NCBI GenBank assembly: GCA_947626765.1
Contig: CANQTQ010000011.1
Span: forward strand, 1 to 46,328
DNA from: an uncultured Clostridia bacterium
Lineage (GTDB): Bacteria; Bacillota; Clostridia; TANB77; CAG-508
Length of the DNA stretch: 46,328 nucleotides
Direction: 5' to 3'
Shown: positions 25,901 through 34,494 of the stretch, piece after piece
How the letters are laid out: each line of letters starts with the position of its first letter
How positions within the stretch are numbered: position 1 is the first letter of the stretch
Position numbers and translations under genes: made by a program
The notes under the pieces: generated by a model
What the model saw: only the letters and a program-made list of their open reading frames with translations
Told to the model about the DNA's origin: nothing
Database searches by the model: none

Positions 25901-27529
25901 ACTTGCAACTTTTTGCATATTTATGTATTTAATTATTTTTTGTTTTTTATATAAAACATTTATTGTTATTCCTATTTTTAAAATTATTTGTAAATTTGCC
26001 AATCCACTATCATCTACTTTTTCAACTTTTATCTTTTGCAAAATTTCGTCGACTAATTGTCCTGGCATAATTTTATTAAATTCTATATCCTTTTTAAAAC
26101 TTGTTTCTAGTATTTTTCTCTTTTCATCAATAGAATTTTTATTTCTTACTTCTATTATATTTTCTTGTTCTTTTTGTAATTTTTCTATATCTTTATTGTA
26201 TGTTTCACTTTCCTCTTGAAATTCTTTTTCGTCAATCAAATCTGTAGTATATAATTTAATTAACTTTTTCTTTTCTTTTTTTAAATCTTCTATTTTATCT
26301 TCTATTTTTTTTATATCAATATTTGAAGAATTACTCTCCATGTATTTCATAATCTTATCTAATAATTCATTTATAAACTGATCTTTGTTTATAAAAAGTT
26401 CGTTAAAAATTTCTATTAAAATATTATCCAATGTTTCAGTATATATATTTACATTACTTGAGCATCCATCTTTTCCTTTATTTTTATATAAGGCACATTG
26501 CCAAAATTCTTTTCCCCTATTGGATGATCTCCAATAACTTTGCCCATCTTTTTGGCAGAAAATTTTTCCTGAATATTTATATTTGTTGTTATAACCAAGA
26601 GATGCATCTTTTGCCCTCTCACTTCGTTCTTTGAATATTTCATTACATTTATTCCAAATTTTCTCATCTACTATTTGTGGCACTATGTCTTCTGTTGTTT
26701 TATATTCTATAATTTCATCTTTACTTAAGTTCACTCTTTGCTTAGTCATGAAATCTATTACTCTTGTTTTATTGCCTGAATAAAAGCCTTTATATTTTGG
26801 ATTTGTTAGTATGTTTTTTATTGTTGAATATGCAAATTCTTCTCCTCTTCTTGTATATATACCTTCTTTTGCCAATTCTTTTCCTATTCTTCTTATCCCA
26901 ACATTTCCTGTTGAATATATTTCATATATTCTCTTTACTATTTTTGCTTCCTCTTCGTTAAGTTCTAATTTGCATTTATTTTTTTCATATCCCCATATTG
27001 CATTATTTCCTAAAACTCTTCCTTTTTCTATTGATCTACTAAATCCAAATTTTACTCTTTCTGATATTCTTCGACTTTCATCTTGTGCTAATGATGCCAT
27101 TATCGTGAGCCTTAATTCTCCTTCTTGTTCTAGAGTATTTATATTATCTAATTCAAAATATACCCCTTTTCCTTTTGCTAGTAAATTTCTTGTAATTTGC
27201 AATGTGTCTAATGTGTTTCTAGCAAATCTGCACACTTCTTTTGTTAGAATCAAATCATATAAATCATCTAATCCATCTTGTATCATTTCATTAAAATCAT
27301 TTCTTTTTTTAGTTGATGTTCCTGTTATTCCATTGTCTGTATAGCCATTAACTAATATCCAATTTTTATTTTCTAATATTTTATTTCGATAATATATATC
27401 TTGATTTTTTAGCGAATTTTTTTGTTCTTCTTTTTCTGTTGATACTCTTGCATAGTATGTAACTCTTAATGGTATATCATAGATGCTCTTTCCTGACATA
27501 AGCTCTCTTCTTATTGTATATAGATCCAT
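25898..27529 (-). CDS. Large serine recombinase 2, paralogue of recombinase 1
   Basis: This 543-residue protein is clearly a duplicate of the neighbouring recombinase: the same start pattern (SIYDIPLRVTYYARVSTEKEE), resolvase catalytic domain, AIWGYEKNKCKLELNEEEA, ILTNPKYKGFYSG, and a zinc-ribbon region (KIFCQKDGQSYW, ALYKNKGKDGCSSN). A Lys/Glu-rich coiled coil follows. The N-terminal halves are far more alike than the C-terminal ones, where target choice usually resides. It could be the second subunit of a two-recombinase system or belong to a nested element. GGAGG precedes the ATG at 27529. Confidence 0.9.
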   Translation of the reverse strand: MDLYTIRRELMSGKSIYDIPLRVTYYARVSTEKEEQKNSLKNQDIYYRNKILENKNWILVNGYTDNGITGTSTKKRNDFNEMIQDGLDDLYDLILTKEVCRFARNTLDTLQITRNLLAKGKGVYFELDNINTLEQEGELRLTIMASLAQDESRRISERVKFGFSRSIEKGRVLGNNAIWGYEKNKCKLELNEEEAKIVKRIYEIYSTGNVGIRRIGKELAKEGIYTRRGEEFAYSTIKNILTNPKYKGFYSGNKTRVIDFMTKQRVNLSKDEIIEYKTTEDIVPQIVDEKIWNKCNEIFKERSERAKDASLGYNNKYKYSGKIFCQKDGQSYWRSSNRGKEFWQCALYKNKGKDGCSSNVNIYTETLDNILIEIFNELFINKDQFINELLDKIMKYMESNSSNIDIKKIEDKIEDLKKEKKKLIKLYTTDLIDEKEFQEESETYNKDIEKLQKEQENIIEVRNKNSIDEKRKILETSFKKDIEFNKIMPGQLVDEILQKIKVEKVDDSGLANLQIILKIGITINVLYKKQKIIKYINMQKVAS

Positions 27530-27549
27530 AAAGACCTCCTATATAAATT

Positions 27550-27702
27550 TTATATGCTGTGTAATATATATTCTGTCATTTTCTTATCTATCAATCCTTT
27601 TTCATTTGCAGAGTTTATTAAATATATGCTTAACGTTTTCTTTATGCTCTTTTCAAATTTTTCAATAGTTTTTGTGTCAATTTTATAGAATATTTCTTCC
27701 AT
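27550..27702 (-). CDS. 50-residue orphan protein upstream of recombinase 2
   Basis: It begins MEEIFYKIDTKTIEKFEKSI and ends TEYILHSI. It is a small, mostly helical, mixed-charge protein of unknown function. It has AGAGGTGG at good spacing before its ATG at 27702 and lies 20 bases upstream of recombinase 2 on the same strand, so it is probably co-transcribed. A recombination accessory factor is possible by position only. Confidence 0.6.
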   Translation of the reverse strand: MEEIFYKIDTKTIEKFEKSIKKTLSIYLINSANEKGLIDKKMTEYILHSI

Positions 27703-27759
27703 CTTGTCCACCTCTGTTTAATGTATATTGATAAATTTATAAAATTATTACAAGTATTT

Positions 27760-28179
27760 TTATTTCCAGGAAATTTTTTTTGGCACATCAAATCCTGCTG
27801 TTATATCGTCTCTTAATATATAGCTTTTTGTTTTTTTATTATATCTATATGCTGATGAGTTCCAATTTCTATATGCTCTATTATTAATGCTCTTTTTAGC
27901 ACCAGATAGTTCTCTAATGTCTTGCTGATGTTGCATTTTCATATAATAATATTCTGTTTCATTACTCTTTCTTTTATTATTCATATATTTAATTGTAGCT
28001 TCTCTATTTTTAGCTTTATTTTCTTGCTTTCTTCTTTCTTTTTCGTCTTGATATCTACAATCTTTTGAAACAGTTCTTGATATTATATACTTTGATACTT
28101 GCAATTTATTCGCAATATCCTTTTGTTTTAGTTTATCAATAAAATATAACTTTAATATTTCATCTTTTAAGTCATTCAT
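27760..28179 (-). CDS. HTH DNA-binding protein
   Basis: This 139-residue protein has an N-terminal helix-turn-helix (LYFIDKLKQKDIANKLQVSKY, about residues 11-31) of the sigma-4-like or resolvase-HTH kind. A long, basic Lys/Arg/Asn-rich helix and a Tyr-rich tail (SAYRYNKKTKSYILRDD) follow. It is likely a regulator or recombination accessory of the element. AAGGGGTG precedes the ATG. I cannot assign a family beyond HTH. Confidence 0.65.
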   Translation of the reverse strand: MNDLKDEILKLYFIDKLKQKDIANKLQVSKYIISRTVSKDCRYQDEKERRKQENKAKNREATIKYMNNKRKSNETEYYYMKMQHQQDIRELSGAKKSINNRAYRNWNSSAYRYNKKTKSYILRDDITAGFDVPKKISWK

Positions 28180-28249
28180 ATTATCACCCCTTCAGTGCAA
28201 CTTTTTACTAACACTCTTTGGGTACAAAGAAACTAATAGAGTAATAACT

Positions 28250-28408
28250 CTATTTAATTTCTAAATCTCTCATAGCTCTTTTAAAATTTTGTTTAGATAA
28301 AGGTTTTACCTTTGTATTTCGCTTATTTTTCTTCAAAAATTCTATAAGCTCTCTTTCAAATAATCCTAATACAAAGGAGATTGTAAAGAATATAATATGT
28401 TTTAACAT
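28250..28408 (-). CDS. 52-residue basic protein with hydrophobic N-terminus
   Basis: It begins MLKHIIFFTISFVLGLFERE, then a Lys/Arg-rich helical tail ending AMRDLEIK. A short membrane anchor with a cytoplasmic tail is likely. The ATG at 28408 lies one base past the stop of the next upstream gene, and its ribosome binding site AAGGAG lies inside that gene, so the two are translationally linked. Function unknown. Confidence 0.6.
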   Translation of the reverse strand: MLKHIIFFTISFVLGLFERELIEFLKKNKRNTKVKPLSKQNFKRAMRDLEIK

Positions 28409-28409
28409 T

Positions 28410-28613
28410 TTATTTTTTCTCCTTCATAATAAGATTTGCTAGTCTTTTGACTTCACGATTTCCGAATTTTTCATAAAACATTTTAACTTCACTTTTTATT
28501 GATTTTGGTGTTATTTCTGTTCCACTATGTTGCAAAGTAAAAAATACCATTTGTACATAAGCTGTTATAATTTCTAATTCAGATGTATCTTTATTTTCAT
28601 TTTTTGTGTCCAT
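28410..28613 (-). CDS. 67-residue orphan protein
   Basis: It has an acidic start (MDTKNENKDTSELEI), then a helical core (ITAYVQMVFFTLQHSG) and a basic end (REVKRLANLIMKEKK). AAAGGAGG precedes the ATG at 28613 by a good distance. It is linked to the 52-residue gene downstream. No family recognised. Confidence 0.6.
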   Translation of the reverse strand: MDTKNENKDTSELEIITAYVQMVFFTLQHSGTEITPKSIKSEVKMFYEKFGNREVKRLANLIMKEKK

Positions 28614-28702
28614 ATAGGATACCTCCTTTTTATTTTTCTATATATTAAGAACACAAAAAATTTTTAAAATGGGTAATTTTTTGAAAAATTTTTCAAATTT
28701 TT

Positions 28703-28870
28703 TTATTTTTTTCTATTTTTACTTAACATTTTAAAAATAAATAACTTTATTTCTTGCTCTATATCTTCATTAATTTTTCCGTCTACCATAGAGTATTTAG
28801 TTATTAAATTTTGGTAATCGTCAATAATTTTTAAAATTTCTTGATCATTCAAGCTAAAATCATTAAACAT
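28703..28870 (-). CDS. 55-residue orphan protein
   Basis: It begins MFNDFSLNDQEILKIIDDY and ends KMLSKNRKK, helical and charged. Its ATG at 28870 sits three bases before the stop end of the sigma-like gene, with GGAGG inside that gene's last codons, so translation is coupled. Function unknown; co-expressed with the sigma-like regulator. Confidence 0.65.
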   Translation of the reverse strand: MFNDFSLNDQEILKIIDDYQNLITKYSMVDGKINEDIEQEIKLFIFKMLSKNRKK

Positions 28871-28872
28871 AA

Positions 28873-29301
28873 CTATTTGCCTCCATTTACTAATTTTTCT
28901 ATTATTTTTTTTTGGGCTTCATTTCTATATTTTCTTAATGTTTTTCTAGTTAAATTCATTATCTGGGCTGTTTCATTCATTGTTTTTTGCTTTTTATACA
29001 AATAAAAAAGTACCTCTTTTTCCTTTAAAGATAGCTCTTTTACAATATTATATAATTTTGGATCTGACATTACATTTTCAAACTGAACTGCTGATTCAAT
29101 TTCTTCTTGGCATCGATTTAAGACCTTTTCTAGAACAGATTCCTCTTCTATAGCTGTTTCATCATTTAAAAGCATAGTTGTATTATTTATATCATCATAA
29201 TTGTCTCTAAAGTATATATTTCTCGCTGTCATAACAGTTCTCTTTATATATGCTTTTTCTTCCTTTGAAAGTTTCTCAATTAAATAATTCTTTTTTTTCA
29301 T
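28873..29301 (-). CDS. Sigma-70-like HTH protein
   Basis: This 142-residue protein has a C-terminal sigma-region-4-like HTH (LSLKEKEVLFYLYKKQKTMN then ETAQIMNLTRKTLRKYRNEA) and an acidic middle. It resembles sigma-like regulators carried by mobile elements of Firmicutes. It starts at 29301, where GGAGG sits eight bases upstream; an in-frame ATG at 29316 overlaps that site. It heads the run of small minus-strand genes leading towards the recombinases and may control them. Confidence 0.75.
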   Translation of the reverse strand: MKKKNYLIEKLSKEEKAYIKRTVMTARNIYFRDNYDDINNTTMLLNDETAIEEESVLEKVLNRCQEEIESAVQFENVMSDPKLYNIVKELSLKEKEVLFYLYKKQKTMNETAQIMNLTRKTLRKYRNEAQKKIIEKLVNGGK

Positions 29302-29312
29302 ATCCTTTACCT

Positions 29313-29338
29313 CCATTCAATTTTTTTGAATTGAATGG
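29313..29338. promoter_or_regulatory. Inverted repeat over the RBS of the sigma-like gene
   Basis: CCATTCAATT (29313-29322) and AATTGAATGG (29329-29338) are perfect inverted repeats. The minus-strand arm carries the GGAGG site of the sigma-like gene. It may be an operator or a hairpin that hides the ribosome binding site. Confidence 0.5.
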
Positions 29339-29389
29339 AGATGGTGGACTGCGACAATTTTGATCTATAAATTTGTTAAACCATTTATT

Positions 29390-29453
29390 CATTAAAAAAA
29401 GCCTTTCAAACAAATCGTTTAATCAAAATTTGCAAATGGCTTTTTTGTTAATG
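29390..29453. terminator. Long hairpin in the 29.3-29.75 kb intergenic region
   Basis: CATTAAAAAAAGCC and GGCTTTTTTGTTAATG pair across a 34-base middle that itself has ATTTGC-type pairs. It is possibly a terminator for either direction or part of a small RNA. Confidence 0.5.
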
Positions 29454-29460
29454 AAAAAAC

Positions 29461-29525
29461 TCAAGATAAAAAAATACTATACATCTTACACACTTTTTCT
29501 TTTGTATAGCCTTTTCCAATCTTGA
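29461..29525. other. Nested hairpin, possible small RNA
   Basis: TCAAGAT (29461-29467) pairs with ATCTTGA (29519-29525), and inside that CTATACA (29477-29483) pairs with TGTATAG (29503-29509). Together with the neighbouring hairpins it makes the 435-base gap 29317-29751 unusually structured. No gene seen in it. Confidence 0.4.
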
Positions 29526-29684
29526 TTAAATTTGGCATATTATATATAGCTTTTTAATCTTTTAATTGAATTGGAATTAAAGTTGTATTGCATACAATTA
29601 AAATTGTAGCTTATCTTAACTTGTTATGTTTACTTTATTATTTGCAGTATTTTTACATTTTTTTACATTTTTATTATTTTTCTA

Positions 29685-29713
29685 TTGAAATTATGTAACC
29701 TAAGTGGTATAAT
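29685..29713 (+). promoter_or_regulatory. Sigma-A-type promoter of the Spo0A-like gene
   Basis: TTGAAA (29685-29690), a 17-base spacer, and TATAAT (29708-29713): near-consensus vegetative promoter, 38 bases before the ATG at 29752. Confidence 0.8.
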
Positions 29714-29751
29714 AATTTATATTTGTTATATTGTTTGGAGTTTAATAGATT

Positions 29752-30483
29752 ATGATTAAAATACTTGTTGCTAGTGCAGAAGTTAAAAATAATGAAAACC
29801 TCTGTCAATTCCTTACAAATGATAGAAAATTTTTAATATATAATGCCTATACTGTTAATGATGTTTTAGATAAGTATACAACTGTACAGCCTGACATTCT
29901 TATTATCGGCAGTAGTTTAGGTATTACAAATTGCATAGATATAATTAATAGGATTTCTATATTACCTGATATTTTTAATAAATGCTATACAATTGTAGTA
30001 GCTACACAAAATGAATCTAGCAATATTATTAATCAGTTACCGAATTTATCTAAAGTTTATAAAATATTAAATAAACCTTTTAATATTTCTCAAACATTAG
30101 ATACTATAAATGAAATTAGTCCTATTTTAGCAATAGATGAATTGACTTTTGATGATATTAGACCTATTTTTCTTTTACTCAATATAAGCATATCTTCAAA
30201 AGGTGCTAATTACCTTATGGCATCAATTATTACTTGCTATTATTTTCCTTTTCTATTGGAAGATTTAGAAAATTATGTATATAAAAGAATTGCTGAATAT
30301 TATAATACTACGAATGATAAAGTTAGAGAAAATATTAGAAATACTTTATCTACTTTGGATAATAGATATATTGACAAAAATATTTTTCCATTGTTTAAAT
30401 TATTTGACTATAAAGACAATACTACTCCTAAACATTTTATTGAAATAGTATCAACATATTTTAGAGATAAAAAAAAGAAATGA
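29752..30483 (+). CDS. Spo0A-like protein with degenerate receiver
   Basis: 243 residues. Residues 1-125 fold-match a response-regulator receiver, but the phosphate-accepting Asp is replaced: the strand reads DILIIGSSLGI, and the acidic pair near the N-terminus is missing (LVASAEV). Residues about 140-243 match the Spo0A C-terminal DNA-binding domain: LLLNISISSKGANYLMASI, KRIAEYYNTTNDKVRENIRN, and the late NTTPKHFIEIVSTYF element. It may therefore bind 0A-type sites without phosphorelay control. It has its own strong promoter. A second Spo0A-like gene is at 43,435. Confidence 0.75.
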   Translation: MIKILVASAEVKNNENLCQFLTNDRKFLIYNAYTVNDVLDKYTTVQPDILIIGSSLGITNCIDIINRISILPDIFNKCYTIVVATQNESSNIINQLPNLSKVYKILNKPFNISQTLDTINEISPILAIDELTFDDIRPIFLLLNISISSKGANYLMASIITCYYFPFLLEDLENYVYKRIAEYYNTTNDKVRENIRNTLSTLDNRYIDKNIFPLFKLFDYKDNTTPKHFIEIVSTYFRDKKKK

Positions 30484-30517
30484 TTAATGAAAATATTTCA
30501 CCAATCATTTCTTTTTT
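30471..30517. terminator. Bidirectional terminator
   Basis: AAAAAAGAAATGATT (30471-30485) and AATCATTTCTTTTTT (30503-30517) form a perfect 15-bp stem. It includes the stop codons of both convergent genes. Confidence 0.9.
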
Positions 30518-31706
30518 AATATTTATTTTCTTTGTAATCTTTTATAATATCTGATATTCTATCATTATATGGTTCTCTTATTAGAGAGTTTAATTTTGAT
30601 CCAACCGTCTTTACTATATCAGAAAGTTGATCAGCATTTTTTTCTGTTATTTCGTTTTTGCTATCTAATATATTGAATACAGGCATCTTCCATTTGCCCA
30701 ATGTTTCTCCTGCTTTTTTTGCTATTTCTAATCCATTTATTCCGTCAGTTTCATATTTAGCAAATACCATTTCTGGTTTTAAATTTATTATTTTGTTTAA
30801 TGTATCTTGTTCATTTGTACATACTCCTACTATTTCTGTATAGTCTATCTTTTTTATCATATTTACTATGTCTTCTGTTATTTTTTCATTGTCATATGTT
30901 ACTAAAATTCTTACTTTATCTGCAGGAGAGCTACCTTTTAAATTAAATTTTTCTTGTTCTAAAGCATTTCCTAAACATCTATCAATTCCATTTTCTGTTA
31001 TAATTATATCTGCATTTGGAAGAATAACTATACTTTTTTCAAATGATTTTTGTTTTTTGTATCTAACATTTTTTATGTTTTCATATTTTCTTAATGAATT
31101 TACTTTTTTCTCTAATTGTTCTTCTGTTATTTCAAATTCTTCTTTATTCATTAAAGCTCGTTCTCTTACAGGCATAAACTTTAAGAATTTCCAATCATCA
31201 ATTTTATAGTTATTTAAAAATTCTCCTAATTCTTCAAGTTTCTCAATGTTCTTCTTACTTACTACTGTGTTTATAGCAATCTTTACATTTTTATCTTTTA
31301 TTTTTTCTAAAAGTTGCTTAATTAATTCAAAATGATTATTTTCTTTTCCTAGTTCTAGGTTTATATCGTTTGAAATTGAGTCAATAGATAAATTTATGCA
31401 ATCTAAATTGTCTATTATGTCTTTTGTATATTCATTGTCATTTTGTGATAAATAAATACCATTTGTAACTAGTTTATTATGTATTCCATTTTCTTTTGCT
31501 TTTTTTAATAGTTCATTTAATTGTGGGTAAAGAATAGCTTCTCCACCTGTCCAGGTTATATCTGTTACCCCATTATTTGCAAGATGCTCCAATACTCTTT
31601 TATTTTTGTCATAGTTTAATTCTCCAATGTTAGAAAATCCAAAACAATATTTGCAATTTTGATTACATCTTGTTGTTATTTTCCAACATACTTTTTGCCT
31701 TTCCAT
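30516..31706 (-). CDS. Radical SAM protein fused to a receiver-like domain
   Basis: 396 residues. Residues 1-250 are a radical SAM enzyme: CNQNCKYCF (CxxxCxxC, 4Fe-4S cluster), TWTGGEAILYPQL (SAM-binding GGE), INLSIDS, and a late RCLGNAL Cys. Residues about 265-375 fold-match a receiver: KVRILVTYDNE, VGVCTNEQDTLNKI, PEMVFAKYETDGINGLEIA. The phospho-Asp position is Lys, so it is a pseudo-receiver. The substrate is unknown. The catalytic part resembles small MoaA/viperin-type stand-alone enzymes, but no viperin-specific signature is clear. It is convergent with the Spo0A-like gene that also has a pseudo-receiver. Confidence 0.8.
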   Translation of the reverse strand: MERQKVCWKITTRCNQNCKYCFGFSNIGELNYDKNKRVLEHLANNGVTDITWTGGEAILYPQLNELLKKAKENGIHNKLVTNGIYLSQNDNEYTKDIIDNLDCINLSIDSISNDINLELGKENNHFELIKQLLEKIKDKNVKIAINTVVSKKNIEKLEELGEFLNNYKIDDWKFLKFMPVRERALMNKEEFEITEEQLEKKVNSLRKYENIKNVRYKKQKSFEKSIVILPNADIIITENGIDRCLGNALEQEKFNLKGSSPADKVRILVTYDNEKITEDIVNMIKKIDYTEIVGVCTNEQDTLNKIINLKPEMVFAKYETDGINGLEIAKKAGETLGKWKMPVFNILDSKNEITEKNADQLSDIVKTVGSKLNSLIREPYNDRISDIIKDYKENKY

Positions 31707-31808
31707 TTTTTAACCTCTTTTCTTTTTTTATCATCGTTATTATATACCAGGATAAGCAAAAAGTATATTTGAAAAAATCTAACTCATTATAGTTTTTTTC
31801 TATATAAG

Positions 31809-31839
31809 AAAAAGGATATTCTTATTGAATACCCCTTTT
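31809..31839. terminator. Terminator of the LysR gene
   Basis: AAAAAGGATATTC and GAATACCCCTTTT pair with few mismatches around TTATT; the minus strand runs into a T-rich stretch. Confidence 0.65.
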
Positions 31840-32716
31840 ACCCTTCTTTTAAATATTTCTTTATAAATATTTTATCTATTTTTGTTAAGTATTTTTCCAT
31901 ATAAACTACATTTACCTTCATTTTAGGTAATTGAATTGGAAGTTTAACTTCATAAAGCTCTTTATCTTTTATTGATTCTTCGACAGCATCTTTCATAACA
32001 TATCCTATGCCTTGACCTTGTTTTACTTCTTCTATTCTCATTTCTGTAATATCTGATTGTATATCTGCTTGAATTTGAACATCATATTTTTTTAATACTT
32101 CTAATAGTTCTTTTGTAGAACTAGATTCTTTATAATTTAATATATATTTATAGTTTTCTAATTCTTTCATATTTATTATTTTTAGTGGCTCTTTATAAAT
32201 AAGTATATTTTCAATTTCTTTTAATTCTTTTACTTGCATTTCTGCTTTAGTCTCTGGAACAATTCCCATAATAACAAAATCAACTTTGTGTTTTTCTAGT
32301 AATTGAATTAGGTTTTCGTATCCTGTTTCGCCTATGACATCTATTTTTAAGTTTGGATAATCTTTTTTTATTTTAGTTATGCACTTTGCCAAATATGAAA
32401 TAGCAATATGTGAAGGACATCCAATTGTAATTTTTGCTTTTGAAATATCACTATCTTGTATTACTGAATTTTCTGCAAATTCTATTTCTTTAATTTCATT
32501 ATGTACTGAATTATATAATTCTCTTCCAACCTTTGTTAAGGTTGTTCCTTTGTTCTCTCTATAAAATAATTTTACACCCAAGTTATTTTCTAACTTAGTT
32601 ATGTGTGAACTAATTGTAGGTTCAGTTAGGCATAAAATATCACTTGCCTTACTAAAGCTTTCCGTTTCAGCAACCACACAAAAAATTTTATATAAATTGA
32701 AATTAGTATTTGACAT
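31838..32716 (-). CDS. LysR family transcriptional regulator
   Basis: 292 residues from the ATG at 32716 (AAAGGAG upstream; ten more codons upstream are open but unlikely). The N-terminal winged HTH is typical: YKIFCVVAETESFSKASDIL, LTEPTISSHITKLENNLGVK, LFYRENKGTTLTKVG. The rest (about 90-290) is the periplasmic-binding-like effector domain. The ligand is unknown. No divergent partner is adjacent; the radical SAM gene downstream on the same strand, with a terminator between, is the nearest candidate target. Confidence 0.92.
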   Translation of the reverse strand: MSNTNFNLYKIFCVVAETESFSKASDILCLTEPTISSHITKLENNLGVKLFYRENKGTTLTKVGRELYNSVHNEIKEIEFAENSVIQDSDISKAKITIGCPSHIAISYLAKCITKIKKDYPNLKIDVIGETGYENLIQLLEKHKVDFVIMGIVPETKAEMQVKELKEIENILIYKEPLKIINMKELENYKYILNYKESSSTKELLEVLKKYDVQIQADIQSDITEMRIEEVKQGQGIGYVMKDAVEESIKDKELYEVKLPIQLPKMKVNVVYMEKYLTKIDKIFIKKYLKEG

Positions 32717-32779
32717 AGTGAAAACTCCTTTCACAAATGTCATTATAACACATTATGTAAAATTATGCAAGTTTGTCCT

Positions 32780-33367
32780 TTACTTTAGCACTTTTTCAAG
32801 TTCTATTTCTGCCTTTTTTACGAAATAATCACTTGTATCTATTGGGATTTTTAACTTATCTATTTCTTCTTTTAGTTTATCAATTGTATCGAATTTTTTA
32901 TTGTTTTTATTTGTTTCTACTTCTATTAGCTGGTCTCCATTTATTATATCTTTTAGATTTATCTCTAGTTCTCCATTTGTAAATATAGTTCCATTTTCTT
33001 TTATATTCATTATTTTTTTATAGCCTATTGATTCAATAAAATTTTTTGCTTCTTCTATCTCTGTTACTTCACATTCTGATTTACTTTGATATATTATATC
33101 TCCATTTTCAGCAAATTTCTTTTTCTTACATGTAAGTTTTATATACTTTTTTATTTGCATACCTTCGAAGTGTTCTTCTATATTTCTTAATAATATTGCC
33201 TTATTTAGTATTTCTCTTACAGATAATGCATTAACATCAATGTTTTGTGGTATATAATATGTATCATCTAGTAAATAATTCTTGGTTATTGTGAAATTTT
33301 TATCTTTTAATATTTGTTCAATTTCAGTTATATTACATTTTAATTTTACTGTTATTTCATTACTCAT
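32780..33367 (-). CDS. CYTH / triphosphate tunnel-type protein
   Basis: This 195-residue protein begins with the ExExK-like strand EITVKLKC, followed by KDKNFTITKNYLLDDTYYIP. Later strands have alternating charge (KYIKLTCKKKKF, SECEVTEIEEAKNFIESIGY, LEINLKDIINGDQLIEVETN). This is the pattern of the CYTH / class IV adenylate cyclase fold, which acts on nucleoside triphosphates or polyphosphate. Not all tunnel residues can be identified, so activity is uncertain. A stand-alone gene in the element, in the same direction as its neighbours. Confidence 0.65.
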   Translation of the reverse strand: MSNEITVKLKCNITEIEQILKDKNFTITKNYLLDDTYYIPQNIDVNALSVREILNKAILLRNIEEHFEGMQIKKYIKLTCKKKKFAENGDIIYQSKSECEVTEIEEAKNFIESIGYKKIMNIKENGTIFTNGELEINLKDIINGDQLIEVETNKNNKKFDTIDKLKEEIDKLKIPIDTSDYFVKKAEIELEKVLK

Positions 33368-33501
33368 TTCAATATTCTCCTATAAATTTTTGCTCAGTAA
33401 ATGTAAATTTGAATATGCTTATAATTCATTTAATAAAAGTATATCAAAAAAGCAAGTGAATGTAAATATACCTCACCTGCTCATATAAATTTATGTATCT
33501 G

Positions 33502-34365
33502 TTAAATTTCTAAATCATTTATTGTCATATCTTTAGTACCAATATAAACATCCCTATTTCCATCTATTGTATGATACTTAATAATTGTATAATTATCATA
33601 ATGATACTCCATACTTCCACCATCTTTATAAATTTCTGCATCTGGAAAGTCCTTGTTAGCTTTTGCTATAATTTCTTCCATTGTTATTTTATTTTGTAAT
33701 AATGCTTCTTTTAATGAATATTCCTCTCCATCAATTCTAATATTTACACTTCCATCATATGCATATATAGTATAATCATATTTATTTGTTTCCGATTTAT
33801 CTAATATAGCATAAATTTTATTATAACTATCGATTGGCTGCCTATCTTTAAAAAGTATTTCAAAATTTTCAGCTGATTTTATTTCGATTTTTGTTGCCTC
33901 AACCTGTGCTGGATAACTTTCCATTATAGATCCTTCATAGGTTATTTTTACATTAGTTCCTACCTCATAAAGTGCATCATTATATTCTCCTAATCCAATA
34001 TTTATTTTATCTGATGATTTTCTTATTTCTTCATTTTCATTTGGCTCTACTATAATATATGATTGATTAGATTCAATAACTTTACCAAAAAATGATTGTT
34101 CTTTGTTTGCTTCAAGATCTACTGATACTTCTTCTGGTGGGGCATATTTTTCCCATCGATAAACTGTTACTTTTTCCCCATTAGTAAAAACATAAGTATA
34201 TACAAAAATTCCTTTATCAATATAATCTACATTTCCACCATCACGATTATATCGTATTTTTATTAAAGGGCTATTATCAAATATCTTTGCTTGCATTGTA
34301 TCAACTAATACAACAATCACTAAAACAATTAAAATTATTAGAATTACTTTTATACTTTTTTTCAT
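33502..34365 (-). CDS. Membrane-anchored DUF3221-like protein
   Basis: This 287-residue protein has one N-terminal anchor (about residues 6-25) and an extracellular remainder. The section SFFGKVIESNQSYIIVEPNENEE through NVKITYEG looks like the small beta-barrel of DUF3221-type lipoproteins. The C-terminal part (TIYAYDGSVNIRIDGEEYSL onward) is a separate, unrecognised domain. Function unknown. ATG at 34365 with AAGGAGAA upstream. Confidence 0.6.
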   Translation of the reverse strand: MKKSIKVILIILIVLVIVVLVDTMQAKIFDNSPLIKIRYNRDGGNVDYIDKGIFVYTYVFTNGEKVTVYRWEKYAPPEEVSVDLEANKEQSFFGKVIESNQSYIIVEPNENEEIRKSSDKINIGLGEYNDALYEVGTNVKITYEGSIMESYPAQVEATKIEIKSAENFEILFKDRQPIDSYNKIYAILDKSETNKYDYTIYAYDGSVNIRIDGEEYSLKEALLQNKITMEEIIAKANKDFPDAEIYKDGGSMEYHYDNYTIIKYHTIDGNRDVYIGTKDMTINDLEI

Positions 34366-34494
34366 AAATTAATTCTCCTTCAAAAATAAAATTCCTTTTT
34401 ATAATAATAATATATCATACCTAGTGTATGCAGTCAATTTATTTAATAGTTTTCTAGTCGACCTTATTTTTTATAATTCATATAATTAAAAAAA

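Noticed and set aside
30516..31706. Prokaryotic viperin (antiviral radical SAM)
   Set aside because: The CxxxCxxC and GGE motifs are generic to the superfamily; I see no viperin-specific C-terminal signature, and the C-terminus is a pseudo-receiver instead.
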